DNA of 64,000 nucleotides from positions 28,148 to 92,147 of the forward strand of contig NZ_LHUR01000023.1 of NCBI RefSeq assembly GCF_001263795.1. The letters are read 5' to 3'. The notes under the pieces are model-generated. The model searched no databases and had not been told where the DNA came from. It saw nothing but the letters and a program-made list of their open reading frames with translations. Of the stretch, positions 8,704 through 17,064 are shown piece by piece (the first letter of the stretch is position 1; each line of letters opens with the position of its first letter). This DNA comes from Clostridium homopropionicum DSM 5847. GTDB lineage: Bacteria > Bacillota > Clostridia > Clostridiales > Clostridiaceae. The position numbers and the translations under genes are program-made.

Positions 8704-9996
8704 TTAACCTACTGCATAATTCCTTACATCAATTTTACCTGTTACCGCTTCAGAGATAAGGGATTGGCGATATTCTTTGAGTTTATTGATTTGTGCTTCT
8801 ATATCATTTACCAATTCGTTAATTTGAGTAATGCAATTATCAAGATACTCTACTATGTACATTTGCTCATCTCTATCTGGTAAAGCACACTCCAAAGCAC
8901 CAATATCAGAAGCATTAACTGCTGGATAACTAACTCCCACTGACCTACAAACAATCTCATTAATATACTTTTCTGACCTCATTAGATAAAACAAGTATTT
9001 TGGAACAACTTTTGATAATGGAGTTAAAACTGCAAATCCTGTAGAACATATTAAATTTGATTGAGCATTTTCAATAAAGGCTATTGCTTTCAAATATGTT
9101 CGAACCGTAGATACTATGGTATCCCCTTTAGATAAAATCCTTCTGGCTCTACTAGGTGCACCTTTAAAAATTAGACTTTGAATTCCATCAATTTTACCTA
9201 TTGATGTTACACTACTTATATCAATATAGTCTATTTCATAATCATCATCTGTACTTTCACTTAATGTTCTATTATTAATTAATGATTCATACTTTATTTT
9301 TGAAAGTCTCCAATGCTCTGGTATCTCCCCTATCCACTCAATCCCCGAATCCTTCATCCTAACATTCGGATTAAGTCCTTTTGTAACGGCTTCACTTATA
9401 ATCGCTTGTCTCTTTTCCTGTAATAGTTCAATTAATTTTTCCTTATCAGCAATTAAACCATCTATTTCAGTGGTTTTTTGGTCAAGGAAATTGGCAATGG
9501 CGATTTGTTCCTTTTTAGGAGGTAAAATTGATAGTAAATTATTAACATCTGTAACTGTAACTGCTTCGAATGTACTACCTTTAGATTTAATAAAAAGTTC
9601 TTCTAGGCTAACATTCATGCTATACCATAAATACCTTACTTGAACTTTATTTGCCGTAACTGCACAAAGTCCTCTTCCTATGCCATATACTCTATCAGAT
9701 ATATTCATTGCTCCAACAGGAGCCCTTACAGAAAGAAGTATATCATTGATTTTTGAAAATTTATTAGCAGTATTACAATACATTTTAGGTATCGGATGCA
9801 AACTAGTAAATTCTGCATTTCCTTGTAAAAATGGCAATCCTATTTCATCAAGACTACACTCTTCTGATTTGGGAGATTGACCCATTGTAATGTTAGATAT
9901 ATGCTTTAATTTTTTAACCTCCCAATGCTCAGGTATCTCCCCTATCCACTCAACTCCTGAATCCTTATACCTCTCATATCTCCTATACTTACTCAT
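8704..9996 (-). CDS. hsdS: Type I restriction enzyme, specificity subunit (HsdS)
   Basis: A 430-aa protein with the standard two-repeat layout. Each half begins KDSG(V/I)EWIGEIPEHW (near residues 11 and 217), followed by a target-recognition domain and a long helix (EKLIELLQEKRQAIISEAVTKGLNP; INKLKEYRQSLISEAVTGKID). The two TRDs differ, so a bipartite target is expected. Its start ATG overlaps the hsdM stop by eight bases (ATGAGTAA), a typical coupling arrangement. The recognition sequence cannot be deduced by reading. Confidence 0.93.
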   Translation of the reverse strand: MSKYRRYERYKDSGVEWIGEIPEHWEVKKLKHISNITMGQSPKSEECSLDEIGLPFLQGNAEFTSLHPIPKMYCNTANKFSKINDILLSVRAPVGAMNISDRVYGIGRGLCAVTANKVQVRYLWYSMNVSLEELFIKSKGSTFEAVTVTDVNNLLSILPPKKEQIAIANFLDQKTTEIDGLIADKEKLIELLQEKRQAIISEAVTKGLNPNVRMKDSGIEWIGEIPEHWRLSKIKYESLINNRTLSESTDDDYEIDYIDISSVTSIGKIDGIQSLIFKGAPSRARRILSKGDTIVSTVRTYLKAIAFIENAQSNLICSTGFAVLTPLSKVVPKYLFYLMRSEKYINEIVCRSVGVSYPAVNASDIGALECALPDRDEQMYIVEYLDNCITQINELVNDIEAQINKLKEYRQSLISEAVTGKIDVRNYAVG

Positions 9997-12010
9997 CCCC
10001 CATCACCTTCCTCAACCTTTCCTGAATACTCTCCTCAAGTTCCTTAATCTCCTTTGCTATCTCTTCGGAAGGTCTTAGAGGCTCATATTTATAAAAGTGC
10101 CTTGTAAACGGTATCTCATATCCAACTTTAGTCTTACTTTCGTCTATCCAGGCATCAGGAACATGAGGTTTTACTTCCCGTTCAAAGTATTCATGAATAT
10201 CCTCTTTCAACGGTACATTCTCAGTATCTCTTAAGTCTGAATCTGGTTCTGGATTACCCTTATTGTCTACACAAATGTCTGCTGTTTCATCCTTTTCAGA
10301 TAAGGCAGATAATATAGCCTTTAATAGAGGGATGTTCAAATTAATATTTGCTGCTTTAAAAGTCTTTTTAAGTACCTTGGTAAAGGTATCCCTATTTTTA
10401 TAAAGAACATTAGCATCCATTGTTTGTAAGGTGTCTATTATTTGCCTTTGAGTTTTCTTGCCTTCCTCTATTTCTTTAAGCCCTGCTTGGCCTTTCTTCC
10501 TGGATTCAGCAAGTTTCTTAAAAGCCGTTTCATTGTATAAATTATTAATCCTCTCTTCAGTTACTTGGAAGTTAAGCCTTAAGGGTCTCTCCACTACTAT
10601 TTTTTGATAACCAAAATCTTCATTATCAAAAATCTTGCAGTATTCGTTTTCTTTAAAATCCCCATATATCCTCGTAATTTCTTTTATCTGTTCCTCACTG
10701 ATTTCATTTCTTTTATTTCCAAGACTCTTCCTCATCTTCTGATAGAAGTCTACTGCATTGACCAATTGTATTTTCCCTGTCCTTACAGGACCTTTCATTA
10801 GGTCATTGTTCTTACGGTTGGTTACTATCCAAATATAAGTAGAAATGCCGGTGTTATAAAATAACTGGTCGGGCAGTGCAATAATCCCTTCCAGCATATC
10901 ATTTTCAATTATCCAGCGTCTGATTTCCGATTCTCCTGAACCTGCATCCCCTGTAAATAATGGTGAACCGTTAAAGATAATGGCAATACGGCTGCCTTTT
11001 TCATCTTGCCTCATTTTAGACATTAGGTGCTGTAAAAATAAAAGAGAACCATCAGATATTCTGGGAAGACCCGCACCAAATCTACCATCAAACCCGTCTT
11101 TCTCATATTCTTCACGAATAAACTTCTCTGCTTTTTTCCATTCCACGCCAAAGGGCGGATTCGTAAGCATGTACCTAAAAGTTGTACCCCTGTGTCCATC
11201 CTCCGTAAAACTGTCTCCTAAGATGATGTTATCTGCATTTTGTCCTTTTATAAGCATGTCGGATTTGCAGATACTAAAGGATTGGGGATTTATCTCCTGA
11301 CCAAACAATTCTACTTGTATTCCAGGATTTAATTCTTTCAAATGCTGCTCTGTAACTGAAAGCATGCCTCCTGTCCCTGCACAGCAGTCGTAGACAGTTG
11401 TAACAAGTCCTGGCTGAGTCAGTTCCTCATTATCTTCGTTTAGGAGAATATTTACCATGAGCCTTATAACCTCACGAGGGGTGTAGTGGTCTCCTGCCTC
11501 TCCATGTTCAGAAAATCTTCTTATCAGTTCTTCAAATATGTACCCCATTTCTGTGTTGCTTACTACATCGGGATGCAAATCTATTTTATTAAATTCAGAT
11601 ATCACAAGATAAAGCAGGTCATTATCATTAAGTTTTGTAATCTGCTTATCAAAATCAAAATACTCTATGATTTCCCTAGCATTCTTGGAAAAGCCATTGA
11701 TATAATTCCTTAAATTATTTGAGATATTATCTGGCTCTGCTAATAACTTTTCAAAATCATATTTGCTGGTATTATTGAATTCCTGATTTGAAATCCTATT
11801 TAAAACAGGGTCTACGTTTTGCAGCCCCGACTTCTTTAATGCTTCATACTTTTTAAGTACTTCCTCTTTAGTGGCTGCAAGAACGCAGTCAAACCTCCTT
11901 AGTACGGCCATAGGTAAGACTACATCCCCGTACTGTTCTTTTTTATAAGGACCTCTTAAAAGTTCTGCTATACTCCATATAAAGTTAATTTTATCTTGAA
12001 AATTAATCAA
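9989..12010 (-). CDS. hsdM: Type I restriction enzyme, DNA methyltransferase subunit (HsdM)
   Basis: N6-adenine methyltransferase subunit of about 673 aa. It has an N-terminal helical HsdM domain, then GDHYTPREV, the AdoMet-binding motif DCCAGTGG (about residue 210) and catalytic NPPF (about 287). The start is uncertain: GTG at 12019 overlaps the AGGAG site, whereas TTG at 12010 lies eight bases beyond it and is preferred. It is the first gene of hsdM-hsdS-hsdR. An extended -10 promoter (12077-12085) and an 11-base palindrome (12032-12042) precede it. Confidence 0.93.
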   Translation of the reverse strand: MINFQDKINFIWSIAELLRGPYKKEQYGDVVLPMAVLRRFDCVLAATKEEVLKKYEALKKSGLQNVDPVLNRISNQEFNNTSKYDFEKLLAEPDNISNNLRNYINGFSKNAREIIEYFDFDKQITKLNDNDLLYLVISEFNKIDLHPDVVSNTEMGYIFEELIRRFSEHGEAGDHYTPREVIRLMVNILLNEDNEELTQPGLVTTVYDCCAGTGGMLSVTEQHLKELNPGIQVELFGQEINPQSFSICKSDMLIKGQNADNIILGDSFTEDGHRGTTFRYMLTNPPFGVEWKKAEKFIREEYEKDGFDGRFGAGLPRISDGSLLFLQHLMSKMRQDEKGSRIAIIFNGSPLFTGDAGSGESEIRRWIIENDMLEGIIALPDQLFYNTGISTYIWIVTNRKNNDLMKGPVRTGKIQLVNAVDFYQKMRKSLGNKRNEISEEQIKEITRIYGDFKENEYCKIFDNEDFGYQKIVVERPLRLNFQVTEERINNLYNETAFKKLAESRKKGQAGLKEIEEGKKTQRQIIDTLQTMDANVLYKNRDTFTKVLKKTFKAANINLNIPLLKAILSALSEKDETADICVDNKGNPEPDSDLRDTENVPLKEDIHEYFEREVKPHVPDAWIDESKTKVGYEIPFTRHFYKYEPLRPSEEIAKEIKELEESIQERLRKVMGDE

Positions 12011-12031
12011 ATCTATCACTCCTATGAATTT

Positions 12032-12085
12032 CCCAATTTGGGTATATTAAATTCAGCATTAATATCTACATACCAAATTATATCA
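12032..12085 (-). promoter_or_regulatory. hsdM promoter (extended -10) and leader palindrome
   Basis: Minus strand TGATATAAT (12077-12085) is an extended -10 with a weak -35. Downstream lies the perfect palindrome CCCAA-T-TTGGG (12032-12042), a possible operator. Confidence 0.5.
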
Positions 12086-12159
12086 TCTATACTTTAATAT
12101 TCTATATCTTTTTAGGTTTTCCTTTGCATATTACATCTTATATAGGGTGCAATACTGCA

Positions 12160-12185
12160 TATAAAGAAACATGCCAAAGGCATGT
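12160..12185 (-). terminator. Terminator after the HEPN-motif gene
   Basis: Minus strand ACATGCC-TTT-GGCATGT followed by TTCTTTAT, 16 bases after the stop at 12201. Confidence 0.7.
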
Positions 12186-12200
12186 ATAATTAGTCCTTTA

Positions 12201-13868
12201 TTATGCAATAATAGAATTTTTCAAAGACAATGCCATATAAAATAGTTCATCTAAATACAGCATCAATTTTAATGAATTTATTTCAGTGTCATAGTTAACA
12301 GCCTGTCCATGAAATATTTTGTGCCTGCTAAAATCATGTACCCCATCTGGTTTTTCGGGATTAAATCTGACATAGAATGAATCCATACAATTAAAAGCAT
12401 AACTAACAATAAATCCATCTAGTTCCTTTGCTTTCTCTTTAAAATTGTCATACAAGATACCAAATTTAAATGCCGTTACATCATAATTTCCCCTCATAAA
12501 GTCCCGAATGATACCTTCAATCATTAGCGCCCATACTGGAACTGATAGAGAATACATTTCTAATTTATGAGCATAGAAAGCATCATTAACCTTCTTTTCC
12601 CACTTATTAAAATACTCTAATTCATTCCATTCGTTTATTATCTCTTCAAGTTCTTTGTATTCACCAGATTTATAATAGTCAGATATTATTTTATCTACAT
12701 CTTTCTGCTTTAGAGTTTCTTTATTTTTATAGATATAGTTAATTATTTCTATGGGAAGGGAACTAATAAACCACCATCCAAATTGGAGCATGGTTTTTGC
12801 CTTTTTATTTAAATTATCGCTAATATTTTTTCTTGCAAACAGAATTTGCTGTGTCTCCAATAAAAACGGCCTTATATTGCCAATGATATCCTGCTGCACA
12901 TTTGCAAAATTAAATAACTTGTCATGATGTGTGAAGTTAAGTATTTTGTTTAATTCTGCTCCAAATGCTTGCATATGGCTCTGAATGCCACTATTCATGA
13001 CATTTCTAAGTGCTTCTTGACTTTCTAATGCCGTTTTAACATATTCCATGTTGATTGGCTGCAATATATCCCTTATTGCATTTATTTCAGAATAATAGTT
13101 TTTAATTGTTTCATTAATAATACTCGTTGTTGGCACTAATACAGACTGCATTTCTATTATCGATTTATTTATACTCCTTTGTATCGGGTTAATAACTTCC
13201 ATATATGTACCTATCATATTCCCCATCTTACTTGCAGTAGCCGCCAATTCCGTCAACGCAGAATTGCCTATAATGTTTTGATATATTGCTATATCAACCA
13301 AAGGAGGTCTTACTGTTTCTGTTATTCTACTTAGTTTTGATACTAACTCTATGCCTGGCAGTAAGTTTTTATAGTAGTCAGCAAAATCTAATTTAGGCTT
13401 TAATTGCTCTGCTACTTTTTTTATATGTTCTCTATACTTTTCTGTTTCTTTTTTATGTATCAAATAGAATTTTTGGAAGAAGTCATCTGTTTCCTCAGGT
13501 ACTTCTTCGGCAAATCCTTTTAAATAGTTTGAACTATTTATTATTTCTTCTCCTACTTTTTGCAAGTCATTATCTGATAAACCCTCTATGTCGTCTAAAC
13601 CAAGAATAGGGAAGTCATCTTCTTGGTAAATAACTTTTTTATTATTGTTGATTATCTTCAAAACCATTGTGCAGAATGATTTTCTATAACTTTCTGTTTC
13701 TTCAAAGGCCTTTTCATAAGCGATTGCAGCATTCATGCTATAATAAACAGGTATTTTTAATTCTCTGCCCTTCCAATTTACAGGTACCAATTTTATCGCT
13801 CTTTTATGGGCTTCTATTATATCTTCTACATTTGTTATTTTCTTTACATCTCTAGATTCTTTTTTCAC
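12201..13868 (-). CDS. Large HEPN-motif protein, candidate defence ribonuclease
   Basis: About 555 aa from the preferred GTG at 13868. That GTG follows an AAAGGG site and lies downstream of a TTGAGG-17-TAAAAT promoter (13903-13931); the longer TTG-started frame (13931) would begin inside that promoter. The C-terminus contains FSRHKIFHGQAVNYDTEINS, in which R-x4-H (about residues 515-520) matches the catalytic motif of HEPN ribonucleases and the RH.I.HG form seen in HEPN domains. The N-terminal 400 residues are helical and unrecognised, with many NPIQRSINK/NETIKNYYSE helices. It is encoded next to hsdM with its own promoter and terminator. A role as a toxin or abortive-infection effector is inferred. 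Confidence 0.65.
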   Translation of the reverse strand: MKKESRDVKKITNVEDIIEAHKRAIKLVPVNWKGRELKIPVYYSMNAAIAYEKAFEETESYRKSFCTMVLKIINNNKKVIYQEDDFPILGLDDIEGLSDNDLQKVGEEIINSSNYLKGFAEEVPEETDDFFQKFYLIHKKETEKYREHIKKVAEQLKPKLDFADYYKNLLPGIELVSKLSRITETVRPPLVDIAIYQNIIGNSALTELAATASKMGNMIGTYMEVINPIQRSINKSIIEMQSVLVPTTSIINETIKNYYSEINAIRDILQPINMEYVKTALESQEALRNVMNSGIQSHMQAFGAELNKILNFTHHDKLFNFANVQQDIIGNIRPFLLETQQILFARKNISDNLNKKAKTMLQFGWWFISSLPIEIINYIYKNKETLKQKDVDKIISDYYKSGEYKELEEIINEWNELEYFNKWEKKVNDAFYAHKLEMYSLSVPVWALMIEGIIRDFMRGNYDVTAFKFGILYDNFKEKAKELDGFIVSYAFNCMDSFYVRFNPEKPDGVHDFSRHKIFHGQAVNYDTEINSLKLMLYLDELFYMALSLKNSIIA

Positions 13869-13902
13869 AGATATCACCCTTTGTCCAAATACTGTTAATT
13901 CC

Positions 13903-13931
13903 ATTTTACGACATATCTTTATAATCCTCAA
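13903..13931 (-). promoter_or_regulatory. Promoter for the HEPN-motif gene
   Basis: Minus strand TTGAGG (13926-13931), 17 bases, TAAAAT (13903-13908). It decides for the downstream GTG start at 13868. Confidence 0.55.
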
Positions 13932-14073
13932 CAGAATTACGGCATTTTATCGACCATTAATCTGTTATAATAAAATCACATCTCTTAAGGAGTGTGCTTT
14001 TATTTGGACTACTTATCAATTATTAGCAATAAATAATTTGTTATAGATGTTTTATTCAGTACATATTTTGTTT

Positions 14074-14117
14074 GCAGAAGGTGCATTTTACCTAATGCTG
14101 CCTTCTGCTTTTCTTTT
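14074..14117 (+). terminator. Plus-strand terminator with no plus-strand gene
   Basis: GCAGAAGG (14074-14081) pairs with CCTTCTGC (14101-14108), with an inner GCATT/AATGC pair, followed by TTTTCTTTT. No sizeable plus-strand gene precedes it. A TATAAT (13965-13970) and AAGGAG (13987-13992) lie upstream, so a small RNA or micro-peptide transcript is possible. Confidence 0.6.
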
Positions 14118-14147
14118 ACTAGGGTCTTTTATTTTCTTTACTATATT

Positions 14148-14975
14148 TTAAATTAATTCATCTATACGCTTCATCAGTGTGTTTTTCCCTAGATAGTTTT
14201 CAATAAATATTACAGAAATCGGCTTATCTTCTTCATCATTTATTAAGTTCTTAATTGATGCATCATATCCTTGCTTTCTATACTCCTGAATTTCTGCTTC
14301 GATTACATCAATGTTTGGTATGTTAATTGCTCCTGTATTAAGGACCTTATACTCAAACCATTCTCTCGGAATAATTTCAAAATCTGGCAGTTCCCTCTGA
14401 GCCCTTTCGTATATATATAAAATATCTGCTTGACTTGTTGTATTGGAAAGGTTCTTTAAACTATTGCTTCCATATTCTTTTGTCCAAATTATCATTTCTT
14501 TGTTCCATTCAAACTTCTTCAAACAATAATCTTGCAATATATTTCCTTCGTCTTGCTTTAGTCTTGTTTGTCTATTTCTTTCCCATGATAATAATTCTTC
14601 AAATGTCATGGGTTTACTAAAGAACTTAATGACTAGATTCCCTGTACAGCATCTACATTCTTCATCATAATCGTAGTATTCTGTTGGTATGCCGGTAACT
14701 TCGAATTCACCCATTGAATTCATAAATTCTTTAATGCAGTAAAACCCTATATTATAGCAGTCTTTATCATATTTACATTCTTCCAAATATGCAATTTCAT
14801 CATGCTCTGCTTCAACTTGAATACTTTGGAGCATACCTTTGCTAACAACACTATACAATTCCGCCTCCCTGCCATCTTCAGATAGGAGATAATTGACTCT
14901 GATTAGTCTTTTACTTGTTCTATCCTTAACTGTCTTTTTATTTTCAGCACTAATTACCATTTCTAATTGTCTCAT
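14148..14975 (-). CDS. Hypothetical protein, 275 aa
   Basis: I do not recognise this protein. It starts at ATG 14975 after AGGAGAG. The N-terminal half is acidic and contains a cysteine cluster (EECRCCTGN, about residue 106-114) that could bind a metal. The C-terminal half is helical (IDVIEAEIQEYRKQGYDASI). There is no membrane segment or signal peptide. Its start overlaps the stop of a possible small frame (14972-15085) as ATGA. It lies downstream of the 103-aa gene at 15118-15429 in the same direction, so the two are probably one transcript. Accessory-element gene of unknown job. Confidence 0.65.
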   Translation of the reverse strand: MRQLEMVISAENKKTVKDRTSKRLIRVNYLLSEDGREAELYSVVSKGMLQSIQVEAEHDEIAYLEECKYDKDCYNIGFYCIKEFMNSMGEFEVTGIPTEYYDYDEECRCCTGNLVIKFFSKPMTFEELLSWERNRQTRLKQDEGNILQDYCLKKFEWNKEMIIWTKEYGSNSLKNLSNTTSQADILYIYERAQRELPDFEIIPREWFEYKVLNTGAINIPNIDVIEAEIQEYRKQGYDASIKNLINDEEDKPISVIFIENYLGKNTLMKRIDELI

Positions 14976-15085
14976 AATACATCTCTCCTCTTATTTTTAA
15001 TATTGAAATCATATTTCCATTTTTTATCATGCTGGAAGTGCCCCGAAATTCGTCTATATAACGGAGCACCCAGCCATTCCCACAA
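14972..15085 (-). CDS. Possible 37-aa coupled small ORF
   Basis: The frame begins at TTG 15085 and reads LWEWLGAPLYRRISGHFQHD before ending in a basic tail. Its TGA overlaps the ATG of the 275-aa gene (ATGA). No good ribosome site is seen, so it may only be a leader. Its basis is coding-like composition and the coupled stop. Confidence 0.25.
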   Translation of the reverse strand: MWEWLGAPLYRRISGHFQHDKKWKYDFNIKNKRRDVL

Positions 15086-15117
15086 AATGCTCTCAATCCA
15101 CTTTTACAGTAAATTTA

Positions 15118-15429
15118 TTATGCTTCTTCTAATTTATCTGCAAAATACTTCTCAATTACTTCATTGCAATCATTTTTTTCAAGCCATTCATATGCTTCCT
15201 CTGGTTCTAAAGGAATAATACCTTCGGTCCCCCATCCACATCCATAACCTGACTCCCCATACTTTGATAAGGCACCACCTGAATAACACAGAAACATATT
15301 ACCTTTTTTGGTTATATATAATTCTTCATGCAAATAATTAAAGTCATCATTGCCAAGACCATTCCAGTATTTGCCCAATAATTCCGCCGTTTCTGTATTA
15401 TAAACTTTACGATTAATTATTTTTTTCAT
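15118..15429 (-). CDS. Conserved small protein of mobile elements, 103 aa
   Basis: MKKIINRKVYNTETAELLGK followed by an EELYITKKGNMFLCYSGGAL stretch and a Trp/Gly-rich GYGCGWGTEGIIPLEPEEAYEWL is the pattern of a small protein I associate with plasmids and conjugative elements of Clostridia. Its function is unknown. ATG 15429 follows AGGGAG by nine bases. The upstream 49-codon ORF (15413-15562) overlaps its start by 17 bases, suggesting translational coupling. It supports reading this region as mobile DNA. Confidence 0.7.
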   Translation of the reverse strand: MKKIINRKVYNTETAELLGKYWNGLGNDDFNYLHEELYITKKGNMFLCYSGGALSKYGESGYGCGWGTEGIIPLEPEEAYEWLEKNDCNEVIEKYFADKLEEA

Positions 15430-15562
15430 ATTTCATTTCTCCCTTGCTTTTTGATATAATACTTATTAATAAATTTATTTTTATAAATTTCCACTGTAAA
15501 AGGGGCATTCGGCAAAATGCCTCTTTTACTTCTTTGGTACTTGGTGCCCTAATCCTTACCAT
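15413..15562 (-). CDS. Small ORF, 49 aa, coupled to the 103-aa gene
   Basis: ATG 15562 lies eight bases after a strong AAAAGGAG site. The peptide begins MVRIRAPSTKEVKEAFCRMP and is basic, with a hydrophobic middle (FIKINLLISIIS). It ends 17 bases inside the next gene. The strong ribosome site and overlapping end support translation, perhaps as a leader peptide that governs the 103-aa gene. I know no family for it. Confidence 0.45.
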   Translation of the reverse strand: MVRIRAPSTKEVKEAFCRMPLLQWKFIKINLLISIISKSKGEMKYEKNN

Positions 15563-15592
15563 AGAATCATCTCCTTTTCCGACCCTCTTTTA

Positions 15593-15704
15593 TTGAACAT
15601 AACACATGTTTTTAAAAAGTAAGGTGATTTGCAAGATTTTAAAAAACTTCTTTAATAATCCATATCTCGTTTTTCTCCCCTTCTATTTTTGAGCATAACA
15701 CATG
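15593..15704. repeat. Pair of 16-bp direct repeats
   Basis: TTGAACATAACACATG (15593-15608) and TTGAGCATAACACATG (15689-15704) differ at one base and lie 96 bp apart, upstream of the small ORF at 15413-15562. On the minus strand each contains TGTTATG, so they may be tandem promoters or operators. Confidence 0.6.
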
Positions 15705-15819
15705 AAAAATAGGCAGAATGGATTTTTCATAGGTCTTTAGTCCTATTTTTATATATTTTTTAAAAAACTTTTTCCCTTTTCTTAATAACTGACACTATTT
15801 ATGCTTAAATTTGGCATCA

Positions 15820-15852
15820 AAAAACTGTCTACTAAAAAAGTAGACAGTTTTT
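15820..15852 (-). terminator. Strong hairpin, likely bidirectional terminator
   Basis: AAAAACTGTCTACT (15820-15833) pairs perfectly with AGTAGACAGTTTTT (15839-15852). On the minus strand it lies 217 bases beyond the diguanylate cyclase stop. Confidence 0.6.
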
Positions 15853-16068
15853 CAAGAAAAGGATGCTTGTTGAAACCACTATTAGATGGGCATACCTTAT
15901 ATATAATTGGGTATCCTTGTCAAGTTTATTTTTTTATATCCTTAGCCCTTTATCCTTAAAACCTTAACCCTATAATTATGTATATTAGTGGAGTTAGGGT
16001 AAAGGCTTAAGTTACAGGGGTTTTGATGGATTTTCATACCACAAAAAAGATAAGATAAATAAAACATA
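15853..16068. other. Gene-free spacer with CCTTAACCC-type repeats
   Basis: Contains CCTTAACCCTA (15962-15972) opposed by TTAGGGTAAAGG (15994-16005), and TATAATTATGTAT (15971-15983), which recurs exactly at 23908-23920. No gene is seen. Confidence 0.4.
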
Positions 16069-16956
16069 TTACTTCTTTCCCAAATAATTTACAATAAGTT
16101 TATCTAACTTCTGACTTAGTTCTAATATCTCTGTACTAGTAAATATTTTGCTCTTTCCATCAATTTTTCTGTTTAGTTCATCTCTTATTTCTCTAATTTC
16201 CTTTGCTAAATTATTAACTTCATTATTCTGTCCTTTTTGTTCTTTCTTCTTTTCCTTTTCTCTATATAAATTTTTATCTGCCATTTTTATCATATCCTCC
16301 AAATCTACTAAACAATCAGTACAGGCTATTCCCGCACTGATTTGAATATTCATCCCTTGTTCTACTGCTAGTTTACGAATCTCTCTCCTAACTCTCTCTG
16401 TTACTCTTTTCGCTGCCTTTTTATGCTGATTAAAAAGCAAAATAATAAATTCGTCGCCCCCATACCTTATACCTAAATCCTCTTTTCTTATACTGTTTTT
16501 AATCGCCTGTCCTACTATTTCAATTGCCTTATCACCTACTAAATGACCAAAAGTGTCATTAATTTCTTTTAAATTATCTATATCTATGAATATTAGGGAG
16601 AAATCTTTTTTGCTATAAAGATGATGATATATTGAACCATCGTTAATCTGTTGCCAATAGTTTCTATTGTATAATCCTGTAACTGAATCTATTAATAACT
16701 TACTGCATTTATAGTTATTTGAATCAATGGTAATTACATAATACTTTTGGTTGGCAATAATAATTTTATTAATGGTCACCCAACGCTTGCCATAACTAAA
16801 TTGAACATATGAACTTTCAGATAACCTATCAAAAATATGCAATTTTTTAAGGTGATTATAGGCTTCTCCATTATTAATGCTGCTGTACTGAATCTTATTT
16901 TCATGATTCAAAACAATTTGAATTATCTCCTCAGTTCCATATCTTTCCTTATGCAT
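16069..16956 (-). CDS. Diguanylate cyclase (GGDEF) with C-terminal Spo0E-like domain
   Basis: A 295-aa soluble protein. Residues 1-90 form a small PAS-like sensor region. Residues about 90-235 are a complete GGDEF domain: DSVTGLYNR, FIDIDNLKEINDTFGH, and active site YGGDEF (165-170). The inhibitory I-site RKED (157-160) sits exactly five residues before it, so synthesis of c-di-GMP with product inhibition is expected. Residues about 250-295 contain REIRDELNRKI and ELSQKLDKLIVNYL; SQKLD matches the signature of Spo0E aspartyl-phosphate phosphatases, which dephosphorylate Spo0A~P. ATG 16956 follows AGGGGG. It is divergent from the XRE gene at 17065, with paired operators between them. Confidence 0.85.
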   Translation of the reverse strand: MHKERYGTEEIIQIVLNHENKIQYSSINNGEAYNHLKKLHIFDRLSESSYVQFSYGKRWVTINKIIIANQKYYVITIDSNNYKCSKLLIDSVTGLYNRNYWQQINDGSIYHHLYSKKDFSLIFIDIDNLKEINDTFGHLVGDKAIEIVGQAIKNSIRKEDLGIRYGGDEFIILLFNQHKKAAKRVTERVRREIRKLAVEQGMNIQISAGIACTDCLVDLEDMIKMADKNLYREKEKKKEQKGQNNEVNNLAKEIREIRDELNRKIDGKSKIFTSTEILELSQKLDKLIVNYLGKK

Positions 16957-16982
16957 TACAATTAGCCCCCTAATTTATAAGT

Positions 16983-17049
16983 TTGTTCTTTATTAGAACA
17001 TATTATTGCACAACTTCGGATAAAATACAAGTGTTCCAATAAAGAACAA
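16983..17049. promoter_or_regulatory. Paired inverted operators in a divergent promoter region
   Basis: TTGTTCTTTATTAGAACA (16983-17000) and TGTTCCAATAAAGAACAA (17032-17049) are reverse complements with one mismatch. The first is itself a GTTCT-N5-AGAAC palindrome. They bracket the region between the diguanylate cyclase and XRE genes and are likely binding sites for the XRE protein. Confidence 0.65.
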
Positions 17050-17064
17050 AAGGTGGTATGTTTG

